DNA of 64,000 bases, taken from contig RXJX01000025.1 of NCBI GenBank assembly GCA_003963245.1, forward strand, positions 1 to 64,000, read 5' to 3'. The DNA is from Neisseriaceae bacterium (GTDB lineage: Bacteria; Pseudomonadota; Gammaproteobacteria; Burkholderiales; UBA11063). Shown piece after piece: positions 17,442 to 27,046 of the stretch. Below the pieces are notes generated by a model. That model searched no databases. It worked only from the letters and a program-made list of their open reading frames with translations, and had not been told where the DNA came from. The stretch's first letter is position 1. Every line of letters starts with the position of its first letter. Made by a program: the position numbers and the translations under genes.

Positions 17442-18152
17442 TTAGCTAATCCGGATGCTAAACTGCTCGCTCATAATTCGCGGCAGAATGGTGTCGTAGC
17501 CACAAAAAATTGCCTTATCAATCAACTCTTCGACACTGACTACCGCAAATTTACGTAAGAGTTGTTGATGAATCGTATTGCGCACAGTGCTCACCGCAAT
17601 GTTTTTATGTAAAATTGCATTGAGATGTAAGGTTACTACTTTAGGCTTAACATACATAATCAGCAAGAACAGAATCAGCTCTTCAATCATGGTTAGCTCA
17701 ATTTTTTGCCGTGTAGATACTTCTGATGCATCAGAGGCATACTGAACAATGTGGCTATTAATATACGGTTTAAAATGCCCGAGCGAATAAATCGGGAAAA
17801 AATCAACGCGTACGCCCACGCCAACTTTACTCACCGGATCAATAACTGGAGTTTTTTGCTTCAGAAATAATTGAATCTCACCTTGATGGTTTTGCGAGCT
17901 GATGTATTGCTGCACTTTAAGAGTTATAAGACACTCACTATCTTCAGCAACACAACTAGGCGCAATCTGACGGATTGGCGGCAGGTCAACATAACTTGCA
18001 TTACGATAATCCGCGCCATCCAAACCATAGTCCTCTCTGATAGCTGGCGATAAATAAACAAAGAGCGACTCAGGATTAACAACTATCGTTTTTTGCTCCG
18101 GCAAAATAACCATGTCCAGAGCCGCTACATAATGTTCTAAATAATTTTGCAC
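17442..18152 (-). CDS. PAS-like sensor with C-terminal LuxR-type helix-turn-helix
   Basis: A 236-residue protein. The first ~140 residues look like a PAS-type ligand domain (NPESLFVYLSPAIREDYGLD). The C-terminal part (IELTMIEELILFLL, then LNAILHKNIAVSTVRNTIHQ and LLRKF) has the spacing of a LuxR/GerE helix-turn-helix, with STVRNTI as recognition helix. It ends in an unusual extension that completes a second small helical unit. It overlaps nagA by 16 bases on the same strand, so it is probably co-transcribed with nagA and may control amino-sugar use. The assignment rests on pattern only. Confidence 0.6.
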   Translation of the reverse strand: MQNYLEHYVAALDMVILPEQKTIVVNPESLFVYLSPAIREDYGLDGADYRNASYVDLPPIRQIAPSCVAEDSECLITLKVQQYISSQNHQGEIQLFLKQKTPVIDPVSKVGVGVRVDFFPIYSLGHFKPYINSHIVQYASDASEVSTRQKIELTMIEELILFLLIMYVKPKVVTLHLNAILHKNIAVSTVRNTIHQQLLRKFAVVSVEELIDKAIFCGYDTILPRIMSEQFSIRIS

Positions 18153-19267
18153 GAGTAATCTTTCAGATTTAATGCGATCAAATCCGCGCGATATCCTGCC
18201 ATGATCTTACCAATTTGTTGATCTACCCCCATCAAACGCGCGGGTGTTAGAGTTGCCATCGTAAGCGTTTGCTCTAAACTTAACTCACATTCATTGACAC
18301 ATTTCTCTACTGCTTCATTCATCGTTAAATACGCACCACCAAGGGTGCCAGCATCATCGACACAACGCCCTTCACGCACATAAAGATGTTTACCTGCAAA
18401 GTCAAACTCTGTCATATCTGTTCCTGTCGGCGTAACTGCATCTGTTACGAGATAAGTAGTAGTTGGTTTTAGCTGTGCTAACAAGCGCACATTTGCTTTA
18501 TCAACATGTAATAAATCAACAATCAAACCTAAATATGGAGCATTTGCCAATACCGCCCCAATCACTCCAGGGTTACGTCCAGTCATCCCACTCATTGCAT
18601 TAAACATATGTGTTACAGTTGTTGCGCCGTGATTAAATGCATCCTCAGCTTGTGCATATGTCGCATTAGTATGTCCAACTGCTACAATCACACCATGTTT
18701 GACCAGATACTCAATCTGTGCAGCAGTAAAGTTTTCTGGTGCCAGCGTCATTTTAATTGGAAAAAATTTAGTATAAGGAACAATTGCCGCCAATAAATCG
18801 TCAGTTGGCTTAATGATAAACTCCAAAGGATGAATCCCGCGCTTTTCAACTGACAAAAATGGACCCTCCAGATGTAGGCCTATCACGCCACGAGTATTAC
18901 CATATAGTTTAAACCATTGTTTAGTTACTTCCAAAGCCTGTATTACATCTGCGACGGCGGAGGTAATCAAAGTTGGCAAATAGCTGGTAGTACCATAACG
19001 CAAATTAGTTTGGTGCATCGTTTCTAGCGTTTCTAAGCTAATTGAATCATTAAACAATACCCCACCACAACCGTTTAATTGTAGATCGATTAAACCAGCA
19101 CTAATTACGCTATCACCAAAATCTTCAATCTGGCTTGCATCATAGACTTTATCTTTATCAATAACATCAATAATGGTACTACCATCAATTAAAACAGCCT
19201 TATCTGAAAGTAAACTTACTCCATCAAAAACATATTTAGCACTAACAACCCGCATATTTTGTCCCAT
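18137..19267 (-). CDS. nagA: N-acetylglucosamine-6-phosphate deacetylase
   Basis: Removes acetate from GlcNAc-6-phosphate to give glucosamine-6-phosphate in amino-sugar recycling. The amidohydrolase signature is clear: GLIDLQLNGCGG near residue 58, LHLEGPFLS for the metal-binding Glu, VAVGHTNATY and THMFNAMSG for the metal His residues, and LVTDAVTPTGT with the catalytic Asp. Its 376-residue length is standard. The ATG at 19267 has AAGGGG seven bases upstream. No nagB or PTS gene is in view. It overlaps the putative regulator downstream. The DUF1566/CBM lipoprotein at 5746 may hint at chitin-related sugars, but that link is speculative. Confidence 0.93.
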   Translation of the reverse strand: MGQNMRVVSAKYVFDGVSLLSDKAVLIDGSTIIDVIDKDKVYDASQIEDFGDSVISAGLIDLQLNGCGGVLFNDSISLETLETMHQTNLRYGTTSYLPTLITSAVADVIQALEVTKQWFKLYGNTRGVIGLHLEGPFLSVEKRGIHPLEFIIKPTDDLLAAIVPYTKFFPIKMTLAPENFTAAQIEYLVKHGVIVAVGHTNATYAQAEDAFNHGATTVTHMFNAMSGMTGRNPGVIGAVLANAPYLGLIVDLLHVDKANVRLLAQLKPTTTYLVTDAVTPTGTDMTEFDFAGKHLYVREGRCVDDAGTLGGAYLTMNEAVEKCVNECELSLEQTLTMATLTPARLMGVDQQIGKIMAGYRADLIALNLKDYSCKII

Positions 19268-19427
19268 AACCTAACCCCTTAATTGGAAATTTATTTTAAT
19301 CCTATATTGTACCTTATTGTAGGATAAATAAGATTTGAAATGCATCATTGCGCTGCACTTGTTTTTATAGATTCTATATAATCAATCATGTTATACTACT
19401 CACTACAAAAAATGCAAAAGAGTTATT

Positions 19428-20417
19428 ATGTTAACCAAAATTAAAGATCATCAGCGTAATTTTTTTCAACAGCTTCGTAATATTGATTTATTAGATTTCA
19501 ATCGGTTCATTTTTAGTAATTTGATTTTAAACTTATTCAAAACTGAAAATATTTTACCATTTGTTCTTGCTACTTGCTCAGTCGCCTTTAGCATTATTAT
19601 CCAAGAGTCTCGTTACTTATTCATTCCGCAAACTAGTGTGGCAGCGTATGCTTCATTTTTCATCTTCACAATTATTGTTTCCATCATAACATTAGTAATT
19701 TATCCAGTTATAATTATCTTTTTAGTAAATTTTCTTACCAGTTACTTTAAAAATGATACGAATCTAAAGTTTTGGCTAAAATTCAGTTTACTGATTACTA
19801 GCTTTATATATGGCGCTTTTACTTTTATTACACAGGATGTTAATCTTGGTTTTAAGATTCAATTAGTTTTAATCTGGCTAGGAATTTATTATTCTTTAGT
19901 GAGCTTATACCTTACACATCTTAAACACCAAACACTCAGCAAATTGTCCAAAACTAAAATTATTTTCATTTTAGTCGTTGCAATTGCAATGAGTCGCCCA
20001 CTACTTCTTATTTTTTTGCACACTAATGAAGCGTTGAACTTTACCAATGTGGATGCTCAAGTTTATCTGGATGCTCATAATTGTAGTCTATTACGCAACT
20101 TAGATGGTAAAAGTGCTGTTGAATCTGATAACAGTACTTTTAACAATGCAAATTATTTTCGGATGCTACCTGATAATCAGGGATGTTATGTTTACGGAAA
20201 TAGTATTCGTTATAGCTTTGCTTATGATTTTGTATTATTGGTTAAAGCAAATATTCACCCAATAATTGGAAAAAGCGGTGTTCTTTATAACCAATATGTG
20301 CGTTTAAATTGTTATGCAGGTAATTGTTATAGTGAAACAAATATCTTTCTTAGGGATAATGGAGATATTTATGCAAACTTTATAAAAAATGGTGGGAAGT
20401 TTGATCGTCCGCTATAG
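19428..20417 (+). CDS. hypothetical membrane protein with C-terminal soluble domain
   Basis: A 329-residue protein. Five hydrophobic segments occupy roughly residues 40-60, 75-105, 115-135, 142-165 and 176-197, after a basic, amphipathic N-terminus. The last 130 residues are soluble and contain four cysteines (HNCSLL, QGCYVY, NCYAGNCYS), which would suit disulfides in the periplasm. No known family is apparent. The gene is alone, between the divergent nagA and the convergent hydrolase gene. Confidence 0.65.
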   Translation: MLTKIKDHQRNFFQQLRNIDLLDFNRFIFSNLILNLFKTENILPFVLATCSVAFSIIIQESRYLFIPQTSVAAYASFFIFTIIVSIITLVIYPVIIIFLVNFLTSYFKNDTNLKFWLKFSLLITSFIYGAFTFITQDVNLGFKIQLVLIWLGIYYSLVSLYLTHLKHQTLSKLSKTKIIFILVVAIAMSRPLLLIFLHTNEALNFTNVDAQVYLDAHNCSLLRNLDGKSAVESDNSTFNNANYFRMLPDNQGCYVYGNSIRYSFAYDFVLLVKANIHPIIGKSGVLYNQYVRLNCYAGNCYSETNIFLRDNGDIYANFIKNGGKFDRPL

Positions 20418-20520
20418 ACTCTACTGACGCAGAATAACTATAGATTCAGATCAAACAATGAATGAAATAAAATTGATATCTCAACTAGAAATTAACATCT
20501 CTGGTGAGTTGTTTATACCA

Positions 20521-21087
20521 CTACGAAACTAAAGAATCACTCTGAACTATATTTGCTATATACGACAACATTTCTAAAGAAACTCCATGAAATTGGGGTC
20601 TAGAGCTAGCACAACAATCTGCAATCACATTTACTTTATAACCACGATCATGGGCATCTCTTGTGCATGATTGAATCGCTACTTCGGTGGAAACTCCGCT
20701 AATATATAACTCCTTAACACCATTCACACGCAAGACATGATCCAAATTCGTTGCATGAAAAGGATTTATCGCATTTTTGCAAATAATCAGTTCACCAGTT
20801 TGATAATCCAAATCTGCCAAAATTTCAGTACCCCAAGATCCACGCTGGAATTTCTGAAATTCTTTTGCTCGAGTAAACAGAGGGGAATACGGACTGGCTT
20901 CCGAATAACTTTCATCAAAACCAACAATGATCCACACTACCAACCAAGAGTTTTCACGAGCATATTTAAGTAAACGATTTAGCTTAGCTATTGCCTGATT
21001 TGCCTCTAACATAGGGAAACAACCAAATGCACCATCTTTGTGGCAAATCTCGTTAATGTAATCTACCAAAATTAATGCCTTCTTCAT
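20521..21087 (-). CDS. isochorismatase-fold hydrolase lacking the nucleophile cysteine
   Basis: A 188-residue protein of the isochorismatase-like superfamily. The first catalytic residue Asp9 (LVDYINEI) and the Lys of CKNAINPF are present, and the superfamily's cis-peptide loop is seen as SGVSTEVAIQSCTRDAHDRG. In cysteine hydrolases of this fold the position reads GVxTDVCV with Cys as nucleophile; here it is Ala. True isochorismatases such as PhzD also lack the Cys, so the enzyme may act on a vinyl ether, or may be inactive. A strong GGAGGTG lies seven bases before the ATG. Confidence 0.8.
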   Translation of the reverse strand: MKKALILVDYINEICHKDGAFGCFPMLEANQAIAKLNRLLKYARENSWLVVWIIVGFDESYSEASPYSPLFTRAKEFQKFQRGSWGTEILADLDYQTGELIICKNAINPFHATNLDHVLRVNGVKELYISGVSTEVAIQSCTRDAHDRGYKVNVIADCCASSRPQFHGVSLEMLSYIANIVQSDSLVS

Positions 21088-21149
21088 AATTCACACCTCC
21101 ATATAAGTTATTAATCGCAATTTATTTGGTCTTAATTCAACTTTCTAAT

Positions 21150-21181
21150 AAAAAAACAAGGCTAACATAATGTAGACCTTG
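21150..21181 (-). terminator. Rho-independent terminator upstream of the hydrolase, downstream of tolC
   Basis: CAAGGCTA at 21157-21164 pairs with TAGaCCTTG at 21173-21181 (one bulged base). On the minus strand it is followed by a seven-T run (plus-strand A run at 21150-21156). It ends the tolC transcript before the isochorismatase-fold gene. A T run on the plus side could let it work in both directions. Confidence 0.75.
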
Positions 21182-21221
21182 CTTATTTTTTATTAATCAA
21201 TCCGCGATAACCCTAGATTGA

Positions 21222-22568
21222 TTAATTCTTGATGTTAGCGTTAATATCTTGCATAAAGCGCCCATCAATTAGCCCAGCAAGATATTGAAGCTGAATCTCA
21301 GCCATTAAGTAATTATAACGCGCTTGTTGATATGTCTGAAAAGTCTGATAATAATTCTTTTGAGAGCTAACTAAGTCAACACTATTTCGAATTCCAACTT
21401 GATAACCAAGTTTATCCGAAGCTAATTTAGTCTTAGCAGAAAGTAATGCAGCTTTTTGAGCTTTGACAATACTTACCCCATTTTGCACATTCCAATAAGC
21501 ATTACGAATATTTTGATCTGTTTGACGCTTAACAGAAACATATTGCTGCTGAGAAGACTCAAATACATCAATTGCCTGCCTAGTTTGCGCATTGACCGTG
21601 CCGCCCGATGAAATCGGAATACTTACCTGTAAACCTACCGAACCAGTACTATAATTGGAGAGTACACTACCAGGAATGTTGAACATTTGCATCTGAGTTG
21701 GAGTAGCATTAGTTGCATCCAATCCTGCCGTATCTTGATACTGATACTGAGCGTTAAGCAAAACTATTGGAAAGTGCCCGGAACGTGATATTAAAATATC
21801 CTGCTTCGCCATGTCTATCTGTTTTCCGGCAATTCTGTTGTTAACATTACCACTCTCAGCCATCGACGACCATGACGCATCACTGCTTGGGTTAGGTAAA
21901 GTAAGTTTCAGTTCATCCTGAATTGGTTGAATCTGTTCTGGATCAACTCCAGTTAAATTACGAAAAATATTTTTTTTAAAAATTAAATTATTTGTATCTT
22001 GAATCTCTTGTGCCGCGGCTGAATCATAACCAGCCATAGCATCATTCACATCTGCAACTGTTACCGAACCAACCTTAAACGCAGCTTGAGCCTGAGTCAT
22101 TTGTTGCTTCAAGGCTTCTTTAGTCATACGGGTCGCCAACAAGGTATCTTCTGCGTACAGCACATCAAAATAAGCTTGTGCTACATTAACCATTAACTGT
22201 TGTTGTGCATTAAGCAACTGTAAATCAGAAAGCTGAGTAGCAAATTTACCCTTGGTATAAGCAGAAAATTTACTAAAATCAAAAACAACCTGATTGAGGG
22301 ACGCACTATAAACCGGTTGATGATAATATGCTTGCACTCCGCCTTGATTAAAATAGTTTTCAGTCAAAGATCCAGTCGCGTTGATTTGCGGCAATAGTGC
22401 CGCGCGCGCAAGATTTTGTTGCTCTTGTCCAGCTTGATTTAGTGCAATCGCACTCAAATAATCAGCGTTATAAGCCAGAGCCTTCTGATATGTTCCAAAC
22501 AAGTCAATTGCTTGCACATGGAAAAACATAATAACAAGACTGAAAATTAATAAGGATTTTTTCTTCAT
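21222..22568 (-). CDS. TolC family outer membrane channel protein
   Basis: A 448-residue outer-membrane efflux protein of the TolC family, forming the trimeric channel-tunnel of type I secretion and RND pumps. It has a Sec signal (LLIFSLVIMFFHVQA), then the two repeated outer-membrane-factor domains: ARAALLPQINATGSL and SGHFPIVLLNAQYQ mark equivalent points of repeats 1 and 2. Helical heptads with Ala/Gln predominate. No membrane fusion protein or pump gene is adjacent, so it probably serves several partners. The type I secretion TolC subgroup is favoured by DLFGTYQKALAYNADYLSA, but the exact partner is unknown. Confidence 0.9.
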   Translation of the reverse strand: MKKKSLLIFSLVIMFFHVQAIDLFGTYQKALAYNADYLSAIALNQAGQEQQNLARAALLPQINATGSLTENYFNQGGVQAYYHQPVYSASLNQVVFDFSKFSAYTKGKFATQLSDLQLLNAQQQLMVNVAQAYFDVLYAEDTLLATRMTKEALKQQMTQAQAAFKVGSVTVADVNDAMAGYDSAAAQEIQDTNNLIFKKNIFRNLTGVDPEQIQPIQDELKLTLPNPSSDASWSSMAESGNVNNRIAGKQIDMAKQDILISRSGHFPIVLLNAQYQYQDTAGLDATNATPTQMQMFNIPGSVLSNYSTGSVGLQVSIPISSGGTVNAQTRQAIDVFESSQQQYVSVKRQTDQNIRNAYWNVQNGVSIVKAQKAALLSAKTKLASDKLGYQVGIRNSVDLVSSQKNYYQTFQTYQQARYNYLMAEIQLQYLAGLIDGRFMQDINANIKN

Positions 22569-22661
22569 AGTCGATTATTATACCTTGTTTTGCACTCACT
22601 TTTGGCTGATAAATCATAATGCCTAGCATAAGATCACCAACGGTAACCAATCATTAGTAAA

Positions 22662-22684
22662 CCCCGACTCTAGAAAAGCCGGGG
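22662..22684 (-). terminator. candidate terminator of rho
   Basis: CCCCGAC at 22662-22668 pairs with GCCGGGG at 22678-22684 with one mismatch and a nine-base loop. On the minus strand it is followed by TTTACT, a weak T tract. Position just after rho supports the call; strength is uncertain. Confidence 0.55.
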
Positions 22685-22734
22685 CATAGTGAACACATAA
22701 TAGCGGTTCATTACATAAATATATAGGTTACAGC

Positions 22735-23994
22735 TTATGAGCGGGTCATCGCATTAAAAAAATCACCATTATTTTTAGTTTCGCGAATTTTCTCTAAGAC
22801 AAAACCGCTGGCTTCGATTGATTGTTTCTCGGCCAAATATTTGCGCAACACCCACATTTTCTGTAACTGATCCTTACTAAGGAGAAGTTCTTCACGACGT
22901 GTACCAGAGCTAAGGATATCAATAGCGGGATAGATACGGCGCTGAGCAATATCACGATCCAAATGCAGCTCCATATTTCCAGTACCTTTAAACTCTTCAT
23001 AAATCACATCATCCATCCGTGATCCAGTTTCAACTAAGGCTGTTGCAATAATTGTCAGCGATCCGCCTTCTTCGATATTACGCGCTGCACCAAAGAAACG
23101 TTTCGGGCGGTGCAAGGCGTTAGCATCTAAACCACCAGTTAATATTTTACCAGAAGCAGGCGCTACTGTATTATAAGCACGAGCTAAACGAGTAATTGAA
23201 TCCAGAAGGATAACGACATCTTTTTTGCTCTCAACCAAGCGCTTAGCTTTTTCCATAACCATTTCAGCAACCTGAACATGACGAGCAGCTGGCTCATCGA
23301 ATGTAGAGGCAACAACTTCACCCTTAACAGAACGATGCATCTCGGTTACTTCCTCAGGGCGTTCATCAATTAGCAAAACAATCAATTCAACTTCAGGATG
23401 ATTAGTAGTAATTGAATGCGCAATATGTTGCAACATAACTGTTTTACCAGTTTTAGGTGGTGCAACCAATAAACCACGCTGCCCCTTACCAATCGGAGCA
23501 AATAGGTCAATAATTCGACCCGTATAGTTTTCTTCGCCTTTAATATCACGCTCTAAATGAATTTGTTGCTCAGGAAATAATGGTGTCAGATTTTCAAATA
23601 AAATTTTATGTTTATTAGCTTCAGGTGCATTACCATTAACTTTATCTACCCGCACTAATGCAAAATATTTCTCACCCTCTTTAGGCATTCTGATTTCGCC
23701 ATCAATGGTATCACCAGTCTGTAAATTAAAGCGGCGGATCTGGCTTGGACTAATATAAATATCATCATGACTAGCTAGATAAGAGGTATCAGGCGAACGT
23801 AAAAAGCCGAATCCATCAGGTAAAACCTCAAGAACACCACCACCAGAAATATTCTCACCTTGTTCAGCAACTTTACGTAAAATAGCAAAGATTAAATCAT
23901 GTTTACGTAAACGGCTTGCGTTTTCAATATTATACCCAGCAGCCATTTCCAATAACTGAGCGACATGGATATCTTTAATTTCAGATAAATGCAT
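22735..23994 (-). CDS. rho: transcription termination factor Rho
   Basis: The hexameric RNA helicase that ends transcripts at C-rich unstructured sites. At 419 residues it matches E. coli Rho. The N-terminal RNA-binding domain includes [19 protein letters not shown], the primary RNA site. The Walker A motif reads APPKTGKT, Walker B is [16 protein letters not shown], and the Q-loop and R-loop regions follow ([20 protein letters not shown]). It is transcribed after trxA in the same direction, an order common in proteobacteria (trxA-rho). Confidence 0.97.
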   Translation of the reverse strand: MHLSEIKDIHVAQLLEMAAGYNIENASRLRKHDLIFAILRKVAEQGENISGGGVLEVLPDGFGFLRSPDTSYLASHDDIYISPSQIRRFNLQTGDTIDGEIRMPKEGEKYFALVRVDKVNGNAPEANKHKILFENLTPLFPEQQIHLERDIKGEENYTGRIIDLFAPIGKGQRGLLVAPPKTGKTVMLQHIAHSITTNHPEVELIVLLIDERPEEVTEMHRSVKGEVVASTFDEPAARHVQVAEMVMEKAKRLVESKKDVVILLDSITRLARAYNTVAPASGKILTGGLDANALHRPKRFFGAARNIEEGGSLTIIATALVETGSRMDDVIYEEFKGTGNMELHLDRDIAQRRIYPAIDILSSGTRREELLLSKDQLQKMWVLRKYLAEKQSIEASGFVLEKIRETKNNGDFFNAMTRS

Positions 23995-24160
23995 AAATAC
24001 ACCAAAAAATTTTAAATTATGATTATACGGCTAGATTCACTTTGCGCATTAGATCTCAGCTTTCAGGCTTTATCGATCCCTTGATATTGCGATGATGCTA
24101 TTGATTTGATTTTAGATTTAAAAGTGAACTCGACAGTCTAAGAGTGTTTGAAAAGTGGAC

Positions 24161-24194
24161 AATAAAAAATGGTCACCTGTCACAGGTAACCATT
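24161..24194 (-). terminator. Rho-independent terminator of trxA
   Basis: AATGGTCACCTG (24168-24179) pairs with CAGGTAACCATT (24183-24194) with one mismatch and a three-base loop. The minus-strand T run corresponds to plus-strand A's at 24164-24168. It separates trxA from rho, so rho probably has its own promoter in 23995-24160. Confidence 0.85.
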
Positions 24195-24204
24195 GTAATC
24201 TACT

Positions 24205-24528
24205 TTAGATGTTGCTGTCAATAAAAGCTGCTAACTGACCTTTTGGCAGTGCTCCAACTTTAGTTTCGGCTAATTCACCATTTTTAAACAAAAGCAGAGT
24301 TGGAATTCCGCGCACACCGTACGTAGCCGCTGAAACACTGTTTTCATCAACATTTACTTTAACGATTTTTAAGCGTCCAGCATATTCTTTCGACAAATCA
24401 TCCAAGATCGGCGCAATCATACGACATGGCCCGCACCATTCAGCCCAGAAATCAACTAATACAGGGGTTTCAGCTTTAATAACATCAGCTTCAAATGAAG
24501 CGTCCGTAGTATGAACAACATTACTCAT
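24205..24528 (-). CDS. trxA: thioredoxin
   Basis: A 107-residue cytoplasmic disulfide reductase with the canonical WCGPC active site (Cys32 and Cys35), the buried Asp26 and the cis-Pro in RGIPTLLLF. It supplies electrons to peroxiredoxins, Msr enzymes and ribonucleotide reductase, so it may serve AhpC (2267-2899). The exported Msr pair would need a membrane relay. It has its own terminator before rho. Confidence 0.97.
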   Translation of the reverse strand: MSNVVHTTDASFEADVIKAETPVLVDFWAEWCGPCRMIAPILDDLSKEYAGRLKIVKVNVDENSVSAATYGVRGIPTLLLFKNGELAETKVGALPKGQLAAFIDSNI

Positions 24529-24857
24529 TGTTAGATTAACCTTTAAAAAATGTCATCGTTATTATAGCATAATAAAATTTTGATAGTTTTAATTTTTGCC
24601 TTAAATAATTTCTTAAAAGATTCGGATTAATTCTACTGTAACTACAATAAGACGATTGATAAATAACTCAAAATCATTAGAAAAAGAGGGCTTCTCCAAA
24701 ACAATAGATTAGAAGACATTTCTTATCCTGCATAAGTGAGCAATTGCAAAATTAAATATTGAATTACCAATGCTTAAAGTTGCTATAATCTCAAGTGTTA
24801 GAGTTTATAGACTCAAAGAATATTTGTACAATCAGCCATAACCAAAGGATTACATAA
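24529..24857. other. divergent promoter region between trxA and maeA
   Basis: There is no gene in this 329-base stretch. The right part holds a promoter match for maeA (see 24759-24789) and an AAAGGA ribosome site at 24843-24848. The left part should contain the trxA promoter. I see no repeat or RNA gene. Confidence 0.55.
24759..24789 (+). promoter_or_regulatory. candidate promoter of maeA
   Basis: TTGAAT (24759-24764) and an extended -10 TGCTATAAT (24781-24789) are 19 bases apart, slightly long. The extended -10 can compensate. The leader to the ATG at 24858 would be about 60 bases. Confidence 0.5.
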
Positions 24858-26570
24858 ATGAAATTAAATATTAAACGAGATGAAACCGGACAAAAATATA
24901 TTGAAGTTGATGTCAGTGGTTATGATTTAATTAATAACCCAGTCCTAAACAAAGGAAGATCGTTTACGGCTGAAGAACGAATCGCTTTTCGGCTACGGGG
25001 GATCGTACCACCAGCATATTTACCGCCATCAGAGATTGTTGATAAAAATTATCAGATTGTCGTGAATAGCCCCAGTGATCTAGAGCGCCATATTTATCTG
25101 CGCAATTTACAAGATCGCAATGAAACATTATTTTATGCTCTTTTAGATAAGTATACTGAGCAAATCATGCCTTTGGTTTACACCCCCACAGTCGGACTCG
25201 CTTGCCAAAAATTTGGGCAGATTTATCGCCGTGCCCGTGGCGTATTTATTAGTTATCCAAACCGTGATTATATTGATGAAATTTTAGATCATATCCATTT
25301 TGATGATACTGAAGTAATTGTAGTGTCGGATGGTGAGCGTATTTTAGGTCTTGGCGATCAAGGTGCTGGTGGAATGGGAATTCCAATTGGTAAATTATCT
25401 CTATATACTGGCTGCGCTGGGATTGCACCTAACAAAACCCTACCAATTATTTTAGATGTTGGAACAGACAATCAAGAACTATTAGACGATCCACTATATT
25501 TAGGCTGGCGTCATAAACGAGTACGCGGACAAGAATACGATGATTTTGTGGATAAATTCGTTCAAGCCATCAAACGCCGCTTTCCTAATGTACTATTACA
25601 GTGGGAAGACTTTGCGCAAAACAATGCATTAAAATTACTCAATCGTTATAAAGATCAATTATGTACTTTTAATGATGATATTCAAGGTACTGCTTCGATT
25701 GTGGTTGGTGCATTGTTATCAGCAATTAATGCTTCGGGAATACCGTTAGAGCAACAAAAAATCACCGTGGTTGGTGCTGGCTCTGCAGGCGTTGGAATTA
25801 GTAATCTAATTGTAGATGCAATGGTTGATGCCGGTTTATCACGTGAAGCTGCCTATGCCAATATTTTTCTGGTAGATCGTTTTGGCTTGATCAGCGACAA
25901 AGTAAACAGCCTTGATTTCCAAAAGCCTTTTGTTAAAGAACTAAAAAACTATCCAAATTGGCAATTCGCAGATAGTAGTAACATTAGTTTATTGGAAACA
26001 GTGCAAAATGTCAAAGCAACCATGCTAATCGGGGTCTGCGCACAGGGTGGAATCTTTACTCGTGACATAATCAATGTTTTAAGTCAGAACTGTCCACGTC
26101 CAATCGTATTTCCATTATCCAACCCAACAGAGAAAGCGGAAGCAAATCCACACGACGTACTTGACTGGACGGATGGAAAAGCTATTGTTGGAACTGGAAC
26201 TGCGTTCCCTTTATATGATACGGGCTCTGGATTACGACGAATTGACCAAGTTAATAACTCATATATTTTCCCAGGAATAGGCTTAGGCGTTCGTGCGGTA
26301 AATGCGCAAAGAGTCACCGATCGAATGTTTTTAATTGCAGCCAAAGCATTGGCAGAAATTTCTCCATCTAAAAATGATCCACAAGCTAACTTATTGCCGC
26401 CGCTAAAAGAAGTACGTGCGGTTTCTCGCCATATCGCACAAGCAGTAGCAAAAGAAGCAGTAGCAGCTGGATTGACGGACTATGAGTCTTTGGATGAAAA
26501 AACTATTGCCAATCTTATTGACGAATATATGTGGGCACCAGTATACCTACCATATCGTAAAAAAGCATAG
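24858..26570 (+). CDS. maeA: NAD-dependent malic enzyme (oxaloacetate-decarboxylating)
   Basis: Converts malate to pyruvate and CO2 with NAD. At 570 residues it belongs to the long malic enzymes (E. coli MaeA is 565). The catalytic Tyr lies in MPLVYTPTVG, the metal-binding Glu and Asp in QWEDFAQNNALKLL and CTFNDDIQGTA, and the nucleotide-binding GAGSAGVGI is clear. VVSDGERILGLGDQGAGGMG is the signature block. It is a single gene with its own promoter, followed by a large perfect hairpin. Confidence 0.96.
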   Translation: MKLNIKRDETGQKYIEVDVSGYDLINNPVLNKGRSFTAEERIAFRLRGIVPPAYLPPSEIVDKNYQIVVNSPSDLERHIYLRNLQDRNETLFYALLDKYTEQIMPLVYTPTVGLACQKFGQIYRRARGVFISYPNRDYIDEILDHIHFDDTEVIVVSDGERILGLGDQGAGGMGIPIGKLSLYTGCAGIAPNKTLPIILDVGTDNQELLDDPLYLGWRHKRVRGQEYDDFVDKFVQAIKRRFPNVLLQWEDFAQNNALKLLNRYKDQLCTFNDDIQGTASIVVGALLSAINASGIPLEQQKITVVGAGSAGVGISNLIVDAMVDAGLSREAAYANIFLVDRFGLISDKVNSLDFQKPFVKELKNYPNWQFADSSNISLLETVQNVKATMLIGVCAQGGIFTRDIINVLSQNCPRPIVFPLSNPTEKAEANPHDVLDWTDGKAIVGTGTAFPLYDTGSGLRRIDQVNNSYIFPGIGLGVRAVNAQRVTDRMFLIAAKALAEISPSKNDPQANLLPPLKEVRAVSRHIAQAVAKEAVAAGLTDYESLDEKTIANLIDEYMWAPVYLPYRKKA

Positions 26571-26615
26571 CCGAAACATAATAAAGCAACAAAACATCTG
26601 AGAACCAAAACTCTG

Positions 26616-26666
26616 TAGAGAATGAATTACCAGCCAGCTTATTTCTAGCTGGTAATTCATTCTCTA
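26616..26666 (+). repeat. 19-bp perfect inverted repeat (large hairpin) after maeA
   Basis: Bases 26616-26634 (starting TAGAGAATGAATTACCAGC) pair perfectly with 26648-26666 around a 13-base loop. No T run follows, so it is not a standard Rho-independent terminator. It may act as a 3' stabilising structure or a U-tract-free terminator for maeA. Confidence 0.85.
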
Positions 26667-26779
26667 CTCTTCACCTTATATAAATGTCTTATCCATAGTA
26701 ATAAATTAAGCACATGTTTCTATTTATCAATAGTGTAAAATCTTGGTAGATTGTAACACAGCCTCTACTGGATAACTAA

Positions 26780-27037
26780 ATGACAGATATTATTAAATTC
26801 TCAAAACCACAACAAGAACTCTTGACTCAAAAATTACAGCATTATTTTGCGCGAGAACTAAATTATGATCTTGGTGGATTTGATGCGCAGTTTCTTTTGG
26901 ATTTTTTTGCCGAGGAAATTGGTTGCCATTTTTATAATCAAGGACTATTAGATGCTCAGGCAGTATTAAGCAAAAAGATTGATGATATTCAGGATGCAAT
27001 TGAGCAATTAGAGAAATTTCCCAAGCCAAATAGATAG
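26780..27037 (+). CDS. DUF2164 family protein
   Basis: A small 85-residue acidic protein. The middle carries the family pattern of DUF2164: YFARELNYDLGGFDAQFLL, then FFAEEIGCHFYNQGLLDAQ, with the FYNQGL motif and an acidic C-terminal helix (KIDDIQDAIEQLEK). No function is known. It starts a possible three-gene unit with the GNAT and AvcD-like genes, with a nine-base gap to the GNAT start. Confidence 0.85.
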   Translation: MTDIIKFSKPQQELLTQKLQHYFARELNYDLGGFDAQFLLDFFAEEIGCHFYNQGLLDAQAVLSKKIDDIQDAIEQLEKFPKPNR

Positions 27038-27046
27038 AGTAAGCAA

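Noticed and set aside
20458-20532. 24-residue frame between two genes (MNEIKLISQLEINIS...)
   Set aside because: It is too short, has no ribosome site, and overlaps the end of the convergent hydrolase gene.
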